From Candidatus Segetimicrobium genomatis (GTDB taxonomy: Bacteria; Sysuimicrobiota; Sysuimicrobiia; Sysuimicrobiales; Kaftiobacteriaceae), in NCBI GenBank assembly GCA_005882335.1, contig VBAP01000031.1, positions 1-49,549 on the forward strand: DNA of 49,549 nt, in the 5' to 3' direction. The stretch's first letter is position 1, and each line of letters starts with the position of its first letter. The notes beneath the pieces are model-generated. The model made no database searches, was not told the origin of the DNA, and saw nothing but the letters and a program-made list of their open reading frames with translations. Positions 24,058-31,962 of the stretch are shown in pieces. Made by a program: the position numbers and the translations under genes.

Positions 24058-24635
24058 GGCATCCCCTTCACGGCATCCGCAGCGTATTCTCGCTCATACT
24101 CGACGATGGCCGCCAGCACGTCCCGCGGCGTCTTGGCTCGGAGCAGCGTTTCGCGGCGCGGGCGATCTTCGAGCAACCCGGCCAGCGTGGCCAGCGCCTG
24201 CACGTGCGAGGAACTGTCCGGCGCCGCGAGACCCACCACGAGCGTCACGGGATCGTTGTCTTTGTGGCCGAACCGGGCCGGCTGCGCGAGCGTGACCCAC
24301 GACAGACCCGGTCGCAACACCGCGTCTGACGGCCGCGCGTGCGCGAGCGCGATGCCTGGTGCGATGACGATGTAGGGACCCAGCTGCTCGATGATGGCGA
24401 TCATCTGATCCGTGTACGCCGGTGTCGTGATGCCGCCGGCCACGAGGGCATCGCCGGATGCCCGCACGGCGTCGCGCCAGTCTGTGGCAGGGACATTGAG
24501 CCGGATCGCGGCGATGGGCAGAAGTGCCGAGAGGTGAGGCCGGGCTTGTTCAGTGGATGCCGACGTGAGGGTCACCTCGCGGATCCAGGGTGCGTCGTCA
24601 GCGCGTGCATCCACGTGCAGGAAACTTTCTACCAT
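24054..24635 (-). CDS. ulaC: PTS EIIA, fructose/mannitol/ascorbate type
   Basis: 193 residues. The domain occupies about residues 35-185; the phosphorylated His99 is in APGIALAHARPSD, the classic PTS EIIA-2 site, and PVTLVVGLAAPDSSSHVQALATLA is conserved further on. The first 30-35 residues are not part of the domain, and a later start is possible. It accepts phosphate from HPr (gene just upstream) and gives it to EIIB. Confidence 0.92.
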   Translation of the reverse strand: MVESFLHVDARADDAPWIREVTLTSASTEQARPHLSALLPIAAIRLNVPATDWRDAVRASGDALVAGGITTPAYTDQMIAIIEQLGPYIVIAPGIALAHARPSDAVLRPGLSWVTLAQPARFGHKDNDPVTLVVGLAAPDSSSHVQALATLAGLLEDRPRRETLLRAKTPRDVLAAIVEYEREYAADAVKGMP

Positions 24636-24672
24636 GGCCGATTCCGTAACGGCCGCCGATAATCCTTCACAT

Positions 24673-24749
24673 TGTCATTGCGAGGGAGCCCCGAAGCAAT
24701 TTCCCCTCTGCCAAGGAGATTGCCGCCCCTCCGGGGCGTCGCAATGGCA
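24673..24749. repeat. Dispersed palindromic repeat, copy 2
   Basis: Outer arms TGTCATTGCGAGG and CGTCGCAATGGCA enclose CCCCGAAGCAAT and GGAGATTGCCGCCCCTCCGGGG. It lies between the HPr and EIIA genes. Confidence 0.8.
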
Positions 24750-24757
24750 GGAGAGGG

Positions 24758-25036
24758 TTACAGTTTTCCCGCGAAATCGGTCGAAATCAGCCGCTGCAGT
24801 TCTGCCGCCGCCTGCTCTTCGTCGGGTCCGTCGGTCGTAATCTCGATCTCGTGGTGCTGCTCCACGCCCAGCGTCAACACGCTGAGGATGCTCTTAGCGT
24901 CCACCCATGGACTGTTGCGGGTGGCGTTACGCACCCGGATCTGTGACGCGAACCGGCCGGCTTCGCCGGCGAACACCGCCGCCGGCCGGGCGTGCAGTCC
25001 GACCGCGTTCATGACTTTCACGCGCAGTTGCCTCAT
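24758..25036 (-). CDS. ptsH: PTS phosphocarrier protein HPr
   Basis: 92 residues. The phospho-His site MNAVGLHARPAA places His15 exactly as in model HPr proteins. The regulatory region reads WVDAKSILSVLTLGVEQ, with a Ser at the position equal to Ser46, so control by an HPr kinase is possible though none is seen here. With Enzyme I and EIIA, B and C nearby, the whole phosphate relay is encoded in one cluster. Confidence 0.95.
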   Translation of the reverse strand: MRQLRVKVMNAVGLHARPAAVFAGEAGRFASQIRVRNATRNSPWVDAKSILSVLTLGVEQHHEIEITTDGPDEEQAAAELQRLISTDFAGKL

Positions 25037-25110
25037 CTTGGCTGCTTGATTCCGCGAACCTCTCCCTGGGCCGAAACGGCTCCCCTCCTGATGGCGCGGC
25101 TCAATTCGCC

Positions 25111-25165
25111 TCAGGGCACACCAATTCCGATGAGCGGATCTCCCTTTTTGACTGCCAGCGCCGCT
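25111..25165 (-). pseudogene. 3' remnant of a second AstE/AspA-like gene
   Basis: On the minus strand this piece reads AALAVKKGDPLIGIGVP then TGA. It repeats the last 16 residues of the intact gene ending at 25202, with no amino acid change, while about ten of 48 bases differ, all at third codon positions. This is the pattern of a once working paralogue, whose body has been deleted. The sequence between the two copies (25166-25201) is GC-rich and codes nothing recognised. Confidence 0.75.
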
Positions 25166-25201
25166 CCGCCCGAGCGAGCGTGGCGAGCGTGGGGGGTCCC
25201 C

Positions 25202-26164
25202 TTATGGCACTCCAATACCAATCAGGGGATCCCCCTTCTTGACTGCCAGCGCCGTCACCAGGAACAGCACCGGCCCGCCGGCGGGCGCGCGCAGCGCCTG
25301 CACAGTTTCGCCGAAGATGTCACGCAGTTCACCAATGGTCTGGCCGTTGGCAATCACGTCGCCGGCGGCCACGACAGGATGATACGTGGCGGTCACGTCC
25401 GCATACATCCACTCAAAGCGTGACAGCCGCTTTGACCTGGTCCCCGTCGCCGGCCGTCCTTCGAGCATGCCGAGGTGGATCAACACATTGCGTAGTCCGG
25501 TTAGATGCCGCTTCACCGAGTCCTGGTCGTAAATGCCCTGCTGGCCGACCTCGGCGATAATGGCTGGGACGCCGAGCCTCGCGGCGGCGTTGTACGAGGT
25601 ACCGCGGAGCGCTTCCGCCGGGGCCGCCAGCACGTAATCTAGCCCGTAGGCGTCGGCCAGCGCCTGCGCCCGGCTATCGAGGTCTGCCCGGCCCGTCTGC
25701 TGGTAGATGGCAAACGGCACCAGGCCTTCGATGAGGTCCCCGCCGTGCAGGTCGACATACGCGTCGGCCCCGGTGATCAACTCTGTGGTCAGGAAGTGCG
25801 TGACCCGTTGCGCGGCCGAGCCGGCGGGATCACCCGGGAAGGTGCGGTTGATGTTCTTCCCGTCTACCGGATTCGTGTACATGCTGCGCTCGTAGAACCC
25901 CGGACTATTCACCGGCGACACCACGATGAGCGTTCCGCGCAGCACCGCCGGATCCACCTCGCGCGCCAGGCGCGTCGCGCTGGCGATACCCGGATACTCT
26001 GCCGCGTGGATCCCTCCGGTCACTGCCAGTGTTGGTCCCGGCTGCCGGCCGCGGATGACAAAGGCCGGCATCTCCCACGGTGGCTCAACGCCCGGGACGC
26101 GCACCCAACCATGCATGCGCTGGCCCGGTTCAGCTGCGAGCGCTCCAAACTGTGTCCGGCTCAT
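25202..26164 (-). CDS. Succinylglutamate desuccinylase/aspartoacylase family zinc deacylase
   Basis: 320 residues. Carboxypeptidase-like zinc site: GGIHAAEYPG supplies His and Glu, and VDLHGGD the second His. Other family pieces are SPVNSPGFYER and NPVDGKNINRTFPG, with the substrate-binding Asn-Arg pair. The C-terminal barrel-sandwich part (TYHPVVAAGDVIANGQTIGEL, then KKGDPLIGIGVP) is usual. Such cytosolic enzymes cleave N-acyl amino acids or related amides. It lies 15 bases after a ketopantoate-reductase-like gene and downstream of peptide transport and peptidase genes, fitting breakdown of acylated amino acids or dipeptides. Confidence 0.9.
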   Translation of the reverse strand: MSRTQFGALAAEPGQRMHGWVRVPGVEPPWEMPAFVIRGRQPGPTLAVTGGIHAAEYPGIASATRLAREVDPAVLRGTLIVVSPVNSPGFYERSMYTNPVDGKNINRTFPGDPAGSAAQRVTHFLTTELITGADAYVDLHGGDLIEGLVPFAIYQQTGRADLDSRAQALADAYGLDYVLAAPAEALRGTSYNAAARLGVPAIIAEVGQQGIYDQDSVKRHLTGLRNVLIHLGMLEGRPATGTRSKRLSRFEWMYADVTATYHPVVAAGDVIANGQTIGELRDIFGETVQALRAPAGGPVLFLVTALAVKKGDPLIGIGVP

Positions 26165-26179
26165 GGCAACCCCCTGCGA

Positions 26180-27250
26180 TCAAGAGGAGACTGTTTGGCG
26201 CTCTTCAGGATAGACGCGCCGGTTGACGGCATCGAGCTCCTCCAGGTTCTGCCACGACATCGCCCGCCTGCCGTCCTCGAGGTCGTGCACAATCGCGACC
26301 AGCCGCGCGTTGAGCGGGGCAGGGAGACCACGGGCCGAGGCGGTCTCGACGACGGCTCCGACCTGCTGATCCACCTCGGTCCTGCGTTTGCGCACGGCCA
26401 GGTCCCGCCACACGCCGCTTTTCTGCTTCAGCGACTTCCGGTTGAAGGCGACGAGCTGGTCCAGGCTGCGTACGATGCCCTCCCAGTCTCTTGGCTGCTG
26501 GAACGCATACACTGCCGGCTCGTAGCCGTCAAAACCTTCGCAGCGAACGCTTTCCGCCTCAGCGACGCAGATCACCTCGGCGGTCAGGTTGGCCAGCATC
26601 GGCCGGCTGGGCGCGTACGCCAGCACGTCGGCGATCGAGGCGTCGACCAGGGCGGTGGCAAAGAGCATCGCCCCGTAGCCGAGTTTCCCCCACAGGAAGC
26701 CCCAGATGTTGCCGGTGGCCTGGGTGGCGGGCAGCACGCAGGTGCGGAAGATTTCCTCCAGGCGCCGCACGCGCGCGGAGATCGTCCCATTCAGCTCGCC
26801 CAGGTAGAGCGCGCCGGTCCCCCCGTACATCACCCGGCCGGGCTCCAGGTAATCGGCGCCGAAGTTGACAAACGCCCCGACGGTCCGCGCGGCCCCGATG
26901 CGCGCGGCGATCACTTTCTCGTTGAGTCCGTTCTGAAGGGAGACGACGAAGTTGTCAGGAGCCAGGAGAGGAGCGAGCGCGTCCACCGCGGCCGCGGTGT
27001 GCATCGCCTTGACGCACAGGAGCACAGCGTCCGGGATCCGGCCGCGCACGGACTCGCGCAGCGCATCCGGGGGGACGGCGGTGGCGCGCACCGTGAACGT
27101 CTCCCGTCCCTCAATGGTCAGCCCCGCGGTGTTGATCGCGTCGACGTGCGTGCGATCCCGGTCCACGAACAAGACCTCGTGCCCGCCCCGGACGAGATGC
27201 GCGCCCACCGTTCCACCGATGGCTCCTGCGCCTACTATTGTGAAGTGCAT
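26180..27250 (-). CDS. Ketopantoate reductase (PanE/ApbA) family protein
   Basis: 356 residues, longer than PanE of enteric bacteria (about 300). The NADP-binding start FTIVGAGAIGGTVGAHL and VDRDRTHVDAIN are typical, as are LLCVKAMHTAAAVDAL, VVSLQNGLNEKVIAARIG and the central WGKLGYGAMLFATALVDAS in which the Lys is the expected catalytic one. The extended length and the catabolic setting make an oxidoreductase other than pantothenate synthesis likely. Its start lies 49 bases after the M28 gene. Confidence 0.88.
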   Translation of the reverse strand: MHFTIVGAGAIGGTVGAHLVRGGHEVLFVDRDRTHVDAINTAGLTIEGRETFTVRATAVPPDALRESVRGRIPDAVLLCVKAMHTAAAVDALAPLLAPDNFVVSLQNGLNEKVIAARIGAARTVGAFVNFGADYLEPGRVMYGGTGALYLGELNGTISARVRRLEEIFRTCVLPATQATGNIWGFLWGKLGYGAMLFATALVDASIADVLAYAPSRPMLANLTAEVICVAEAESVRCEGFDGYEPAVYAFQQPRDWEGIVRSLDQLVAFNRKSLKQKSGVWRDLAVRKRRTEVDQQVGAVVETASARGLPAPLNARLVAIVHDLEDGRRAMSWQNLEELDAVNRRVYPEERQTVSS

Positions 27251-27264
27251 CCGCTCCTCTTTTC

Positions 27265-27339
27265 CGCGACCGCCCGACCGCCCGACTGCGCGACCGCCAT
27301 TATCGCGTTCCCCCGTTCCCGCGTTCCCCCGTTCCCGTC
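27265..27339. repeat. Two short GC-rich tandem arrays
   Basis: First CGACCGCCCGACCGCCCGACTGCGCGACCG-type words (27267-27297), then CGCGTTCCCCCGTTCCC twice (27304-27337). The second array overlaps the stop end of the M28 peptidase gene and encodes its tail GTGERGNGGTR. Confidence 0.65.
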
Positions 27340-29057
27340 ATTTCCAGTAGCCGTCTCGCTTCTCTCAGCGCCTGCATCAGTCGGTTTCGACCCCGAATCG
27401 CTGCGACGCGCAGCGTCTTCGCTTCGTCGCTCTCAGGGTCAACCTCAGCCAGCTGTGCCGCCTCCAGGAGTGGCGGAAGCTCGGGAATCGCCATGGCCGG
27501 ATCGTGATCGAACCGTCCCACCCGCGTATACAGCACCGGAATCAGGATCCGGCCGAGCCGCATGAGCGTGCGGTTTATCGCCGATGCGTTCTTCAGGTCA
27601 CCGGACTGCGATTTCGCATCCTTCGTGAACTGTCCGGCCGCCGCGAGCAGGCGCTCTGCTTCTGTCAGACAATCGGAGACGTCTAATCGATCGTCCAACC
27701 GCCGTTGCAGCGCGCGCAGGGACGTGACGGTCTCCGCGGCAGTCGCGGTATAGTCGAGCGGGAGCACCGGCGACGCACACAGGATATGAACCGCCGCCGC
27801 GTAGATCCGCGCGTCGCGCGTCAATGCCGCGGGATCGAGTTTGTCGACGGTGTCCTCGGGCGTGTGCCACCACCAGCCCAGTCCTCCGCCGGCCGCGATG
27901 CCGGTAGCGGCGAAGTCGCGGCTGGCCTGCGGTCCGTCGGCCGGATGCTCCGAGAGGCTCATGAACAGCGACGGGATGCCGATCCCAAGAAACGACTGAT
28001 CGCCGGACCGTCCCACGCGAGTGCCCCGGTACTGCTGGCCGGTCAAAGCGCCGATCACCCGGACGCCGACCTCGCGGGTCTCCGGCATACAGTAGCCCGA
28101 ATCCAGCTTCGTAGCACCGCGGCCGCCGACGGAGTCGATGTACAGGTGCGCCGCACACCGGGCATCCAGCTCCTCCCAATGCGAGTCCGCGTACCAGGTT
28201 GAGCCGGCATACCGGCCGTGGGAGTGCCCCGACCAGAAGGCCAGCCGGAACCCACGGGACAATCGCGTCTGCGCGAGGAGCCGGCCCACTTCCAACATCA
28301 CGGCGTTCGCGCCCCCGTTGTCCATCGCACCGTAGTGCCAGGAGTCCACGTGGCCGGCCAGCAGCACAAACGTGTCGTCGCTCGTTCTATCGAGATCCGC
28401 CGTGAGCAGCGGCAGCCGCCGCCACTCCGTCTGCACCACCGCGGTGATCTGCGCGCGTACCGGCCGTCTTCCGGCCAGTCGCGCCCGCACCCGCGCCGCC
28501 GCCTCGCCCGCCGTGGATACGACAGGGACGGACGGCAGTTGAGCCATTTGCGGAGGCGTAGGGCTGCCCCAGATGGTGGAGACGATCATCTCGTGCACGA
28601 GAGGATCACGGTTGAGAAAGACGACCCCCACTGCGCCCGCGGATTGCAACTGCGCGACACGCCCAGGCGTAGCCAGACCGTCGGCGATGGCGAGGCGACC
28701 CCGGACCATCTCGGCGGGAGGGGCGCTCTCTCCGACCTGGATCGCCTCGGCGGTAATCCCGCCCGGCGGCGTCGAGACCGCAAAGCTGTGCGTGATGCAT
28801 GGGATCTCATCCGCATCCGGTTCGATCATGCGCAACGCCGCCGACACCGGCAGGCTGATCAGGGCGTCGTGCTCCAGCAGTTGCGTGCGCAGGCCCGCGT
28901 CGCGCAGCCGGCGTTCGATGTAGGCAAACGCCCGGCGTTCCTCCGGAGAACCCGACAGCCTGACCCACCGCGCGATCTCTCGCGTATCTTCCATCAGGCG
29001 GTCGGTCGAGACAGATTCCGCGACGCGCGCGGTGTCGTGATCGAGAGACAGTGTCAT
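27300..29057 (-). CDS. M28 family peptidase-like protein with altered active site
   Basis: 585 residues from ATG 29057, preceded by GAGGAG with 6-base spacing. A PA-like insert (about residues 100-210) comes before the peptidase core. Zinc ligands are visible in LLAGHVDSW (His236, Asp238) and GAMDNGGAN (Asp246), and the last His in WWWHTPEDTVDKLD (His398). The place where M28 enzymes have the catalytic Glu-Glu pair reads WSGHSHGRYAGS (277-281), so the canonical base and one ligand are replaced. Other M28-like proteins with a GHS.GRYAGSTWY motif seem to exist, so this may be a distinct subfamily. No signal peptide. The start lies 10 bases after the SDR stop. Confidence 0.88.
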   Translation of the reverse strand: MTLSLDHDTARVAESVSTDRLMEDTREIARWVRLSGSPEERRAFAYIERRLRDAGLRTQLLEHDALISLPVSAALRMIEPDADEIPCITHSFAVSTPPGGITAEAIQVGESAPPAEMVRGRLAIADGLATPGRVAQLQSAGAVGVVFLNRDPLVHEMIVSTIWGSPTPPQMAQLPSVPVVSTAGEAAARVRARLAGRRPVRAQITAVVQTEWRRLPLLTADLDRTSDDTFVLLAGHVDSWHYGAMDNGGANAVMLEVGRLLAQTRLSRGFRLAFWSGHSHGRYAGSTWYADSHWEELDARCAAHLYIDSVGGRGATKLDSGYCMPETREVGVRVIGALTGQQYRGTRVGRSGDQSFLGIGIPSLFMSLSEHPADGPQASRDFAATGIAAGGGLGWWWHTPEDTVDKLDPAALTRDARIYAAAVHILCASPVLPLDYTATAAETVTSLRALQRRLDDRLDVSDCLTEAERLLAAAGQFTKDAKSQSGDLKNASAINRTLMRLGRILIPVLYTRVGRFDHDPAMAIPELPPLLEAAQLAEVDPESDEAKTLRVAAIRGRNRLMQALREARRLLEMTGTGERGNGGTR

Positions 29058-29067
29058 CGTGTGCTCC

Positions 29068-29850
29068 TCAGCCCAGCATCCACTTTCCGCCATCCACGCT
29101 GATGGTCTGGCCGGTGACGTACGACGCGTCCGCAGAGGCGAAGAAGACGACGGCGCGTGCGATCTCCTCGGCTTTGCCCAACCGCCGCAGCGCGATCGAT
29201 TCGACGAAATGTCGCTGAGCCTCCGCGCCCATCGCTTCCCACTGCTTCTCGGTTGTGGGATTGGAGCGGACGAACCCCGGCGCCACGCAGTTGACCCGGA
29301 TGCCGAATGGTCCCAGCTCCACCGCCGTCTGCCGCGTGAACCCGATCAGGCCGGCTTTCGCGCTGGCGTAGGCCTGGATGCCGGTAAGGCTGTAGGAGCG
29401 TCCTGCGCCTGAGGAAATATTCACGATGGCCCCTGATTGCTTCGCCTTCATGATCGGGGCGACCGCGCGCGTAAAGTGAAACGCGCCGTCCAAGTTGATA
29501 GCGAAGATGCGGCGCCAGTCCGCGTCGGGCACTTGCTCCACCGGCCGCATCGTTTGCCCTGCCACACCGCCCGCGGTGTTGACCAGGATGTCGATCCGGT
29601 CCTCCGCGTCCGCGATTCGTGCGACGAAGGCGTTCACCTGGGCAGGATCGGTAACGTCGACGACAGCCGTGTGGGCCCGAGCTGCGGTCTGGTCGTCGAC
29701 GGCGCGCCTGGTTTCCTCCAGGTCGGCGGCGAGGATGTCGCATGCCCACACCCGGGCGCCCTCACGCGCGAGTTCCACGCAGATCGCCCGGCCGATGCCA
29801 TGCGCCGCGCCGGTCACGACCGCGACTTTCTCTGCGAGACTCGTGCTCAT
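29068..29850 (-). CDS. Short-chain dehydrogenase/reductase
   Basis: 260 residues, classical SDR. NAD(P) site VAVVTGAAHGIGRAI, structural NTAGG, catalytic Ser in VNISSGAGRS, YASAK with Tyr and Lys, and RVNCVAPGFVRSN followed by the usual ending YVTGQTISVDGGKWMLG. The acidic residue in WACDILAADLEE after strand two favours NAD. ATG 29850 starts the standard MSTSLAEKVAVVTG; the frame to 29967 is only a dispersed repeat. Its substrate is unknown; it sits between peptide transport genes and a peptidase-like gene. Confidence 0.93.
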   Translation of the reverse strand: MSTSLAEKVAVVTGAAHGIGRAICVELAREGARVWACDILAADLEETRRAVDDQTAARAHTAVVDVTDPAQVNAFVARIADAEDRIDILVNTAGGVAGQTMRPVEQVPDADWRRIFAINLDGAFHFTRAVAPIMKAKQSGAIVNISSGAGRSYSLTGIQAYASAKAGLIGFTRQTAVELGPFGIRVNCVAPGFVRSNPTTEKQWEAMGAEAQRHFVESIALRRLGKAEEIARAVVFFASADASYVTGQTISVDGGKWMLG

Positions 29851-29892
29851 CGCGAACGCATCCCGTCTGTCATCGTGAGGTCCGCATATTTC

Positions 29893-29973
29893 TGTCATCG
29901 CGAGGCCCCGTAGGGGCCGTGGCGATCTCCTTGGCTGGAGATTGCTTCGTCGCTTCGCTCCTCGCAATGGCAG
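29893..29973. repeat. Dispersed palindromic repeat, copy 3
   Basis: TGTCATCGCGAGGCCCCGTA starts the unit, which continues through GGCGATCTCC/GGAGATTGCTTCGTCGC and ends CTCGCAATGGCA. It fills the gap between the ABC permease and the SDR gene. Confidence 0.85.
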
Positions 29974-29979
29974 AAGTTG

Positions 29980-30861
29980 TCATCGAGACCCGCGCAGCCG
30001 CGGGTCGAGCAGGTCGCGCAGCCCGTCCCCGATCAAGTTGAACCCCACCACCGTTATGAGGATGGCCAGTCCGGGGAAGGTGGCGATCCATGGCGCCGTG
30101 AGCATGAACGACCTCCCTGTCGCCAGCATCGATCCCCACTCGGGTGTCGGCGGGCTGGCGCCCAGTCCGAGGAACGAGAGCCCCGCCGTTTCGACGATCA
30201 TGAAGCCCACCGTCAGGGTGGCCATGACGATGATCGGGGAGAGGATGTTGGGCAGTACGTGACGGGCTAGCAGGCGCAGCGATCCGGCGCCGACGGCGCG
30301 GGCGGCTTCCACAAAATCCTCTTCTTTGACCTGGAGCACGGCGCCGCGCACCACCCGCGCGAACTGCGGCGTGTACACGATCCCGATGGCGATCATGGCG
30401 TTGATGAGACTGGGGCCCAGGATGGCCACCACGATCATCGCCAGCAAGAGATACGGGAAGGCCAGCAGTACGTCGACCGTCCGCATGAGAAATGCATCCA
30501 CCCGGCGGCCGAAGTAGCCGGAGACGACGCCCAGGACCACGCCCAGCAGGGCCGCGATGCCGTCGGCGACGACTCCGACCACCAGCGCAATCCTGGCCCC
30601 GTAGATGACCCGCGAGAAGATGTCGCGTCCGAACTCGTCGGTGCCGAATGGGTGCGCGCGCGACGGGGCCAGCAACTGGCTGGTGAACGCCTGCTCGATC
30701 GGGTCAAAGGGTGCAAGCGCGGGCGCGAATGCGGCCGCCGCGACGACCCCGGTGACGATGATCGCCCCGGCCACGAAACTGGAATGCGCGAACAGCCGGC
30801 GCCACGAGAGGGCGGCGAGGCGGCGGGACGTGCGCAGGGCGACGGTGCCGGCGGTGGCCAT
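29980..30861 (-). CDS. Peptide/nickel-type ABC transporter permease, DppC family
   Basis: 293 residues, six hydrophobic segments. DppC signatures are HPFGTDEFGRDIFSRVIYGAR after the first helix and the ATPase-contact loop EEDFVEAARAVGAGSLRLLARHVLPN (split). The end SPPTPEWGSMLATGR and GDGLRDLLDPRLR is typical. ATG 30861 begins one base after the stop of the partner permease. No ATPase genes (DppD/DppF) are in the cluster, so the ATPases must be encoded elsewhere. Confidence 0.94.
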   Translation of the reverse strand: MATAGTVALRTSRRLAALSWRRLFAHSSFVAGAIIVTGVVAAAAFAPALAPFDPIEQAFTSQLLAPSRAHPFGTDEFGRDIFSRVIYGARIALVVGVVADGIAALLGVVLGVVSGYFGRRVDAFLMRTVDVLLAFPYLLLAMIVVAILGPSLINAMIAIGIVYTPQFARVVRGAVLQVKEEDFVEAARAVGAGSLRLLARHVLPNILSPIIVMATLTVGFMIVETAGLSFLGLGASPPTPEWGSMLATGRSFMLTAPWIATFPGLAILITVVGFNLIGDGLRDLLDPRLRGSR

Positions 30862-30862
30862 C

Positions 30863-31867
30863 TCACTCGTACCTGATCCGCGGATCCAGATAGACGTAGA
30901 GCACGTCGACAAGCAGATTGGCCACCACGAAGACCGCGGCCGCGATGAGTACCACCCCCTGTACCAGGGGGTAGTCCCGCGCCAGTACGCTGGTGATGGC
31001 CAGCCGTCCCAGCCCAGGCAGGGCAAAGATTGTTTCTGTCAACACCGCGCCGCTGAGCAGCAGCCCCAGCTGCAGTCCCACCAGCGTCACCACCGGCAGC
31101 AGCGCATTGCGCAGCGCGTGCCGGCTGACGACGCGCCGTTCGGCCAGCCCTTTCGCCCGCGCGGTCCGGATGAAGTCGAGTCCGAGCACGTCCAGCATCG
31201 TGGACCGCGCCATCCGCGCGACGGCCGCCATCGCCGTCGAGCCCAGCGCCACCGCGGGAAGCACGATATGGCGGAGGCTACTTCCGACCACTGCCCAACT
31301 GCCGCTTATCAGGCCGTCGAGCAGCGGCGCTCCCGTCATCCGCCGGTACCCGAGGTTTCCATCGATGATGCCACCGAGGGGCAGCCAGCCGAGGATGCCG
31401 CCGAACACCAGCAACAACAGGATTCCTGTCCAGAAGACCGGCATCGAGACCCCGACCAGCACGCCGACCATCGAGCCGGTGTCCAGTGCTGAGCGAGGAT
31501 AGCGCGCGGCGAGCACGCCGATGAGCAATCCGAACACCACGGCGAACACCAGCGCAGCCAGGCTCAGCTGCACGGTGACCGGCAGCGCCTGGCCAATCTC
31601 CCAGATGACCGGCTGGCGGGTGCGGATCGAAACGCCGAAATCCCCGTGCAGGATGCCGCCCAAGAATCGCACGTACTGGATGTAGACCGGACGGTCCAGC
31701 CCCAGCTGGTGCCGGATGCGCTGCAGGTCCGCGTCGGTGCCTTTGTCACCCAGCAGCAACTGCGCGACGTCGCCGGGGATGAGGTGCATCCCGAAAAAGA
31801 CCAGGATGCTCACCCCCAGCAGCACAGGCGCCAGTTGCAGCAGGCGCCGTCTGAGAAATTTCAGCAT
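30863..31867 (-). CDS. Peptide/nickel-type ABC transporter permease, DppB family
   Basis: 334 residues. It starts MLKFLRRRLLQLAPVLLGVS and has GDVAQLLLGDKGTDADLQRIRHQLGLDRP (split), the DppB N-terminal extracellular loop, and the ATPase-contact loop DFIRTARAKGLAERRVVSRHALRNALLP (split) and ALPGLGRLA near the end. ATG 31867 is chosen over 31912 because it gives the usual N-terminus and follows GGTGAG. Its gene starts 95 bases downstream of the binding-protein gene, with a hairpin between. Confidence 0.94.
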   Translation of the reverse strand: MLKFLRRRLLQLAPVLLGVSILVFFGMHLIPGDVAQLLLGDKGTDADLQRIRHQLGLDRPVYIQYVRFLGGILHGDFGVSIRTRQPVIWEIGQALPVTVQLSLAALVFAVVFGLLIGVLAARYPRSALDTGSMVGVLVGVSMPVFWTGILLLLVFGGILGWLPLGGIIDGNLGYRRMTGAPLLDGLISGSWAVVGSSLRHIVLPAVALGSTAMAAVARMARSTMLDVLGLDFIRTARAKGLAERRVVSRHALRNALLPVVTLVGLQLGLLLSGAVLTETIFALPGLGRLAITSVLARDYPLVQGVVLIAAAVFVVANLLVDVLYVYLDPRIRYE

Positions 31868-31901
31868 CTCACCGCGTTCCAGTCCACGGGCCGAAGTCCG
31901 A

Positions 31902-31928
31902 GGCCCTGCCACGCAGACCGGCAGGGCC
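31902..31928. other. Hairpin between binding-protein and permease genes
   Basis: GGCCCTGCC (31902-31910) and GGCAGGGCC (31920-31928) form a perfect 9-bp stem with a 9-base loop and no T tract. In the minus-strand operon it lies just after the binding-protein stop, the usual place for a hairpin that protects the abundant upstream message. Confidence 0.6.
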
Positions 31929-31962
31929 CCGGGGATCGACGCGACCGATCTTGCGGCCGCGG

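Noticed and set aside
25745..27565. Plus-strand frame of 606 codons across AstE-like and ketopantoate-reductase-like genes
   Set aside because: It spans two genes on the other strand and encodes no known motif; repeats of Arg, His and Gly show antisense origin.
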